A stretch of DNA of 8,234 nt. Source: an uncultured Collinsella sp. GTDB taxonomy: Bacteria; Actinomycetota; Coriobacteriia; Coriobacteriales; Coriobacteriaceae. The stretch lies in NCBI GenBank assembly GCA_900547835.1, contig URIJ01000089.1, forward strand, positions 1 through 8,234. Direction: 5' to 3'. This document shows positions 6,238 to 8,234 of the stretch, one piece after another. Numbering within the stretch: the stretch's first letter is position 1; each line of letters opens with the position of its first letter. The notes under the pieces were generated by a model. That model was not told the origin of the DNA, did not search any database, and saw nothing but the letters and a program-made list of their open reading frames with translations. Made by a program: the position numbers and the translations under genes.

Positions 6238-6316
6238 GCCTACGCGTTTATCACCATCACGTACCTGCGCCTTTGCCGTACGCAGATGAGCGGAGCGGCA
6301 AGTGATGCGCTGCGGG

Positions 6317-6322
6317 TATAAT
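6317..6322 (+). promoter_or_regulatory. Consensus -10 element (TATAAT) for the ytxH-like/PRC-barrel operon
   Basis: A perfect TATAAT lies 51 bases upstream of the chosen ATG, and no convincing -35 is visible 16-19 bp before it. The predicted start near 6329 gives a leader of about 45 nt. Confidence 0.6.
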
Positions 6323-6338
6323 GGACAGCATTCAAACG

Positions 6339-6358
6339 GTGGGCACCGACGTGCCCGC
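6339..6358 (+). other. Leader hairpin abutting the ribosome binding site
   Basis: GGGCAC (6341-6346) and GTGCCC (6351-6356) pair around CGAC, extended by a T-G wobble and a G-C pair to eight pairs. The hairpin ends one base before AGGAGAGGA (6359-6367). It could stabilise the mRNA 5' end or tune access to the ribosome binding site; there is no T-tract, so it is not a terminator. Confidence 0.5.
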
Positions 6359-6373
6359 AGGAGAGGAATGATC

Positions 6374-6763
6374 ATGGGTAAGACTTTCAGCTTTGTCTCC
6401 GGCGCACTTTTTGGTGCCGCTGCCGGCGCTATTATCGGTGTTGCTCTGGCCCCGCGCTCGGGCGCCGAGACCCGCGCCATGGCTGCCGATATCGCCAACG
6501 ACGCCTGGGACAATATGCGCGACACCTACGAGCACAGCGCCGAGGAGGCCCGTGCTGCGGTGAATGACTTTGGCCCGATGGTCGACGCCAAGACCGACGA
6601 CCTGCGCGCCAAGGTCGACCTGGCCCGCGAGCGCATGGACCAGCTGCGCGAGCAGCTCAACGACGCCATTTCGGGCGGCAACGTGACGCCTGCCGCCGAC
6701 GTCGTGGTCGAGAACGCCGTCGAGGCTGATACCGAGGCTGCGGAGCCCTCGACCGAGGCATAA
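6374..6763 (+). CDS. YtxH-like small membrane protein
   Basis: The product is 129 residues from the ATG at 6374, which has AGGAG (6359-6363) ten bases upstream. An in-frame ATG at 6368 sits too close to that site, and one at 6302 lies before the predicted transcript start. The N-terminus has a glycine/alanine-rich hydrophobic helix (~5-26) ending in LAPRSGAETR (25-34). This is the hallmark of the YtxH/gas-vesicle-GvpP-like family ('G...GaliGl..APksGketR'). A charged, probably helical or coiled region (~35-100) rich in Ala, Asp and Arg follows, then an acidic tail (101-129). YtxH members are small membrane-anchored proteins, often stress-linked, with no defined biochemical activity. Its stop overlaps the next start (TAATG), so the two proteins are probably made together. 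Confidence 0.85.
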   Translation: MGKTFSFVSGALFGAAAGAIIGVALAPRSGAETRAMAADIANDAWDNMRDTYEHSAEEARAAVNDFGPMVDAKTDDLRAKVDLARERMDQLREQLNDAISGGNVTPAADVVVENAVEADTEAAEPSTEA

Positions 6764-7518
6764 TGCGCGCCGGGGATTTTGTCGGCGCCAAGATCTATCG
6801 CAAGCCTGCCGAGGACAAGCGCACCAAAAAGGACGGCACGCCGCGCAGCCCTAAAAAGCTCGGAAAGATTCACTTTCCGGTCTTTACCCCGGGCGGTACG
6901 CGCGTGGTCGGCTTTATGGTCCGCCAGTCCGATATCGCGGGCATGATCGAGCGTCCCGACCGATTCGTAGCGCTCGACGCCATTGGTGTCTACGAGGGCG
7001 CCATCGCGGTTGACGACGTCAAGGGCACCTACGATACCGCTGCGGCCAAGCGCCTCGACATCAACCTGGACGATTGCATCATCTGGGTCGGTATGGACGT
7101 GCGCACGGAATCGGGCGACGTCGTGGGCTATTGCTCGGACGTTGAGTTCAAGCCGCGCTCGGGCATCGTGCAGGCATTCTATGTGACCGCCGGCGCTGCT
7201 TCGAGTGTTTTGGTTGGTGACACGCAGGTGCCGCCGACGATGCTGCGCGGCTACGAGAACGGCGCGATGGTCGTCTCGGACGAGGTCAAGTCGCTCGGGT
7301 ATTCGGGCGGTGCGGCTGCCAAGGCCGCCGAGGCCAGCGTCGTGGTGGGCGACAAGGTCAAAAAGGGCGCCAAGGTGCTCGACGACAAGGGATCGGTTGC
7401 CGTGGACAAGGGCAGCCGCGCACTGGGCAAGCAGCTCGGCAAGACGCGCGGTATGTTCAAGGCCTTTAAGGACGAATACCAAAAGGCGAGCGGAGGCTCG
7501 TCAAAAGCTACAAAATAG
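6763..7518 (+). CDS. PRC-barrel domain-containing protein
   Basis: The product is 251 residues. Its ATG shares the last A of the preceding TAA, which implies translational coupling; no strong ribosome binding site of its own is visible. Two beta-rich segments are seen: residues ~35-60 with GKIHFPVFTPGGTRVVGFMV, and ~105-160 with VGMDVRTESGDVVGYCSDVE. The second fits the PRC-barrel pattern 'G..V....G..vG.v.dv'. PRC-barrels are small beta-barrels that bind proteins or RNA (RimM, photosynthetic reaction centre H subunit). The C-terminal ~190-251 is lysine- and alanine-rich, probably helical, and could contact membrane lipids or nucleic acid. There is no signal peptide or membrane segment, so it is probably cytosolic. 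Pairing with a YtxH-like anchor suggests a partner at the inner face of the membrane; this is inference. Confidence 0.78.
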   Translation: MRAGDFVGAKIYRKPAEDKRTKKDGTPRSPKKLGKIHFPVFTPGGTRVVGFMVRQSDIAGMIERPDRFVALDAIGVYEGAIAVDDVKGTYDTAAAKRLDINLDDCIIWVGMDVRTESGDVVGYCSDVEFKPRSGIVQAFYVTAGAASSVLVGDTQVPPTMLRGYENGAMVVSDEVKSLGYSGGAAAKAAEASVVVGDKVKKGAKVLDDKGSVAVDKGSRALGKQLGKTRGMFKAFKDEYQKASGGSSKATK

Positions 7519-7539
7519 CGACGTACCAAATGATGGGAG

Positions 7540-7569
7540 GCAAGCCGGAGACCTGTTGCTCCGGCTTGC
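7540..7569 (+). terminator. Hairpin terminator after the PRC-barrel gene
   Basis: GCAAGCCGGAG (7540-7550) pairs perfectly with CTCCGGCTTGC (7559-7569) around loop ACCTGTTG. It is followed by TGTGTTTA, a poor T-tract, so termination may be partial and some read-through into the next gene is possible. Confidence 0.7.
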
Positions 7570-7590
7570 TGTGTTTATGGGGGAGGGCAC

Positions 7591-8234
7591 ATGCGCCAAA
7601 ACGGATCCAACTTAAACGGGCGTTCGGGTGCGCGTCCGACGGCGCGCCGCGACCTGGGGCAGCTGCCCAGCGGTCAGCGCCGCCGTCACCGTAAGCCCGG
7701 CGCGATGTATCTCAACCATAGCCGCGGCTTTAGCGACCGCAGTGCGCGCATCGGCAACAGCCGTACGCCCCGTCGTTCGTCTCGCCTGCCCTACGCGCTC
7801 ATCGCCGTGGGTTGCGCGCTCGTGCTGTTTATCGCTGCCGTCGTGGGCTACGTCAACCGCAGTGTGGACGTGGAGCTCAACGGCCAGAAGACCGCGGTGC
7901 GTGTGGGCTCTACGCTGCAGAATCTCATCGACGACCAGGAGTTGACTGACACCTACGACGCAGGCGACCTGCTGGCCGTCGATGACAGCGTGCTCAAGCG
8001 CCATGGGGGCGAAAAGCTGTCGGTGAAGGTCGACGGCAAGCGCGTGAAGCAGGGCAAATGGGATAGCCGCGAACTTGAGGGCGGCGAGAAGGTGACGGTC
8101 AAGGATGGCCGTAACACCTACGAGAAGCACGAGGTTCAGGCTACGGTTATCGAGCCCAAGCTCAAGGTCGAGGGTACGGGCGCTATCGAGTATGTGCAGA
8201 CGTGGGGTGTCCAGGGCCGCTCCGAGGTGTGGGT
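7591..8234 (+). CDS. Membrane-anchored extracellular protein, probable polysaccharide deacetylase-type wall enzyme (3' end outside window)
   Basis: There are 214 codons with no stop before the window ends. The ATG at 7591 has GGGAGG (7581-7586) four bases upstream. An Arg-rich cytoplasmic head (1-66) precedes one hydrophobic helix (~67-87), a type II signal anchor that exports the rest. The exported part is beta-rich. Residues 92-112 (VDVELNGQKTAVRVGSTLQN, then L) resemble the ubiquitin-like DUF348 pattern 'v.v.G....v.t...Tv...L'. Repeated short strands follow (KLSVKVDGKRV, EKVTVKDGR) and then the region ending GAIEYVQTWGVQGRSEVW. I associate this N-terminal layout with polysaccharide deacetylases of Collinsella-type bacteria, but the catalytic domain would lie beyond the window. 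The enzyme call is therefore memory-based inference; the anchored, exported topology is directly seen. Confidence 0.6.
   Translation, partial: MRQNGSNLNGRSGARPTARRDLGQLPSGQRRRHRKPGAMYLNHSRGFSDRSARIGNSRTPRRSSRLPYALIAVGCALVLFIAAVVGYVNRSVDVELNGQKTAVRVGSTLQNLIDDQELTDTYDAGDLLAVDDSVLKRHGGEKLSVKVDGKRVKQGKWDSRELEGGEKVTVKDGRNTYEKHEVQATVIEPKLKVEGTGAIEYVQTWGVQGRSEVW

Noticed and set aside
6273..6301. TTGCCG/CGGCAA inverted repeat after the CphA-N-like gene
   Set aside because: Six pairs around a 17-base loop without a T-tract do not support a terminator.
4717..6525. 602-codon open frame on the minus strand across three genes
   Set aside because: It runs antisense through the CBS region, the CphA-N-like gene and the start of the YtxH-like gene. 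Its composition is that of a GC-rich shadow and it matches no family.

Overview
The window is GC-rich, densely coded DNA. Its gene content, strong G/C third-position codon bias, GGAGG-type ribosome binding sites and protein families suggest a Gram-positive anaerobe of the Coriobacteriia, most like Collinsella. The taxon is inferred from recognised protein style and not from a marker gene. No rRNA, tRNA, CRISPR array, integrase or transposase gene is visible.

Layout. Positions 1-453 hold the 3' end of an FtsX-type ABC transporter permease. A 27-nt palindromic repeat family fills 452-605, with copies in both orientations and compensatory stem changes. Then come a DUF362 protein with two 4Fe-4S motifs (690-1895), a strong bidirectional terminator (1943-1981), and a convergent membrane-anchored alpha/beta hydrolase on the minus strand (2060-3025). 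The hydrolase has a good promoter with two copies of an operator-like motif, GTTRATRCRTCAAC. Divergent from it is a hemolysin III/PAQR-type seven-helix membrane protein (3212-3895) with an extended -10 promoter.

A CNNM/CorC-type transporter (DUF21 + CBS pair + CorC_HlyC, 4006-5379) follows. Only 24 nt later comes a protein whose first ~160 residues resemble the N-terminal domain of cyanophycin synthetase, here standing alone with no ligase domains (5404-6237). A TATAAT promoter then drives a YtxH-like membrane protein (6374-6763) that overlaps a PRC-barrel protein by one base (6763-7518). After a hairpin, the window ends inside a membrane-anchored secreted protein (7591-8234, truncated), probably a polysaccharide deacetylase-type cell-wall enzyme.

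How the genes may work together. Most of the products are membrane or envelope proteins: transporter parts, the PAQR protein, the CorC-type exporter, YtxH and the wall-enzyme anchor. The 4006-6237 pair and the 6374-7518 pair look like two small operons. The most interesting item is the stand-alone cyanophycin-synthetase-N-like protein. It keeps a histidine/glutamate motif (HLLEH, then Glu) of the kind expected for the metallopeptidase-like site known in that domain.
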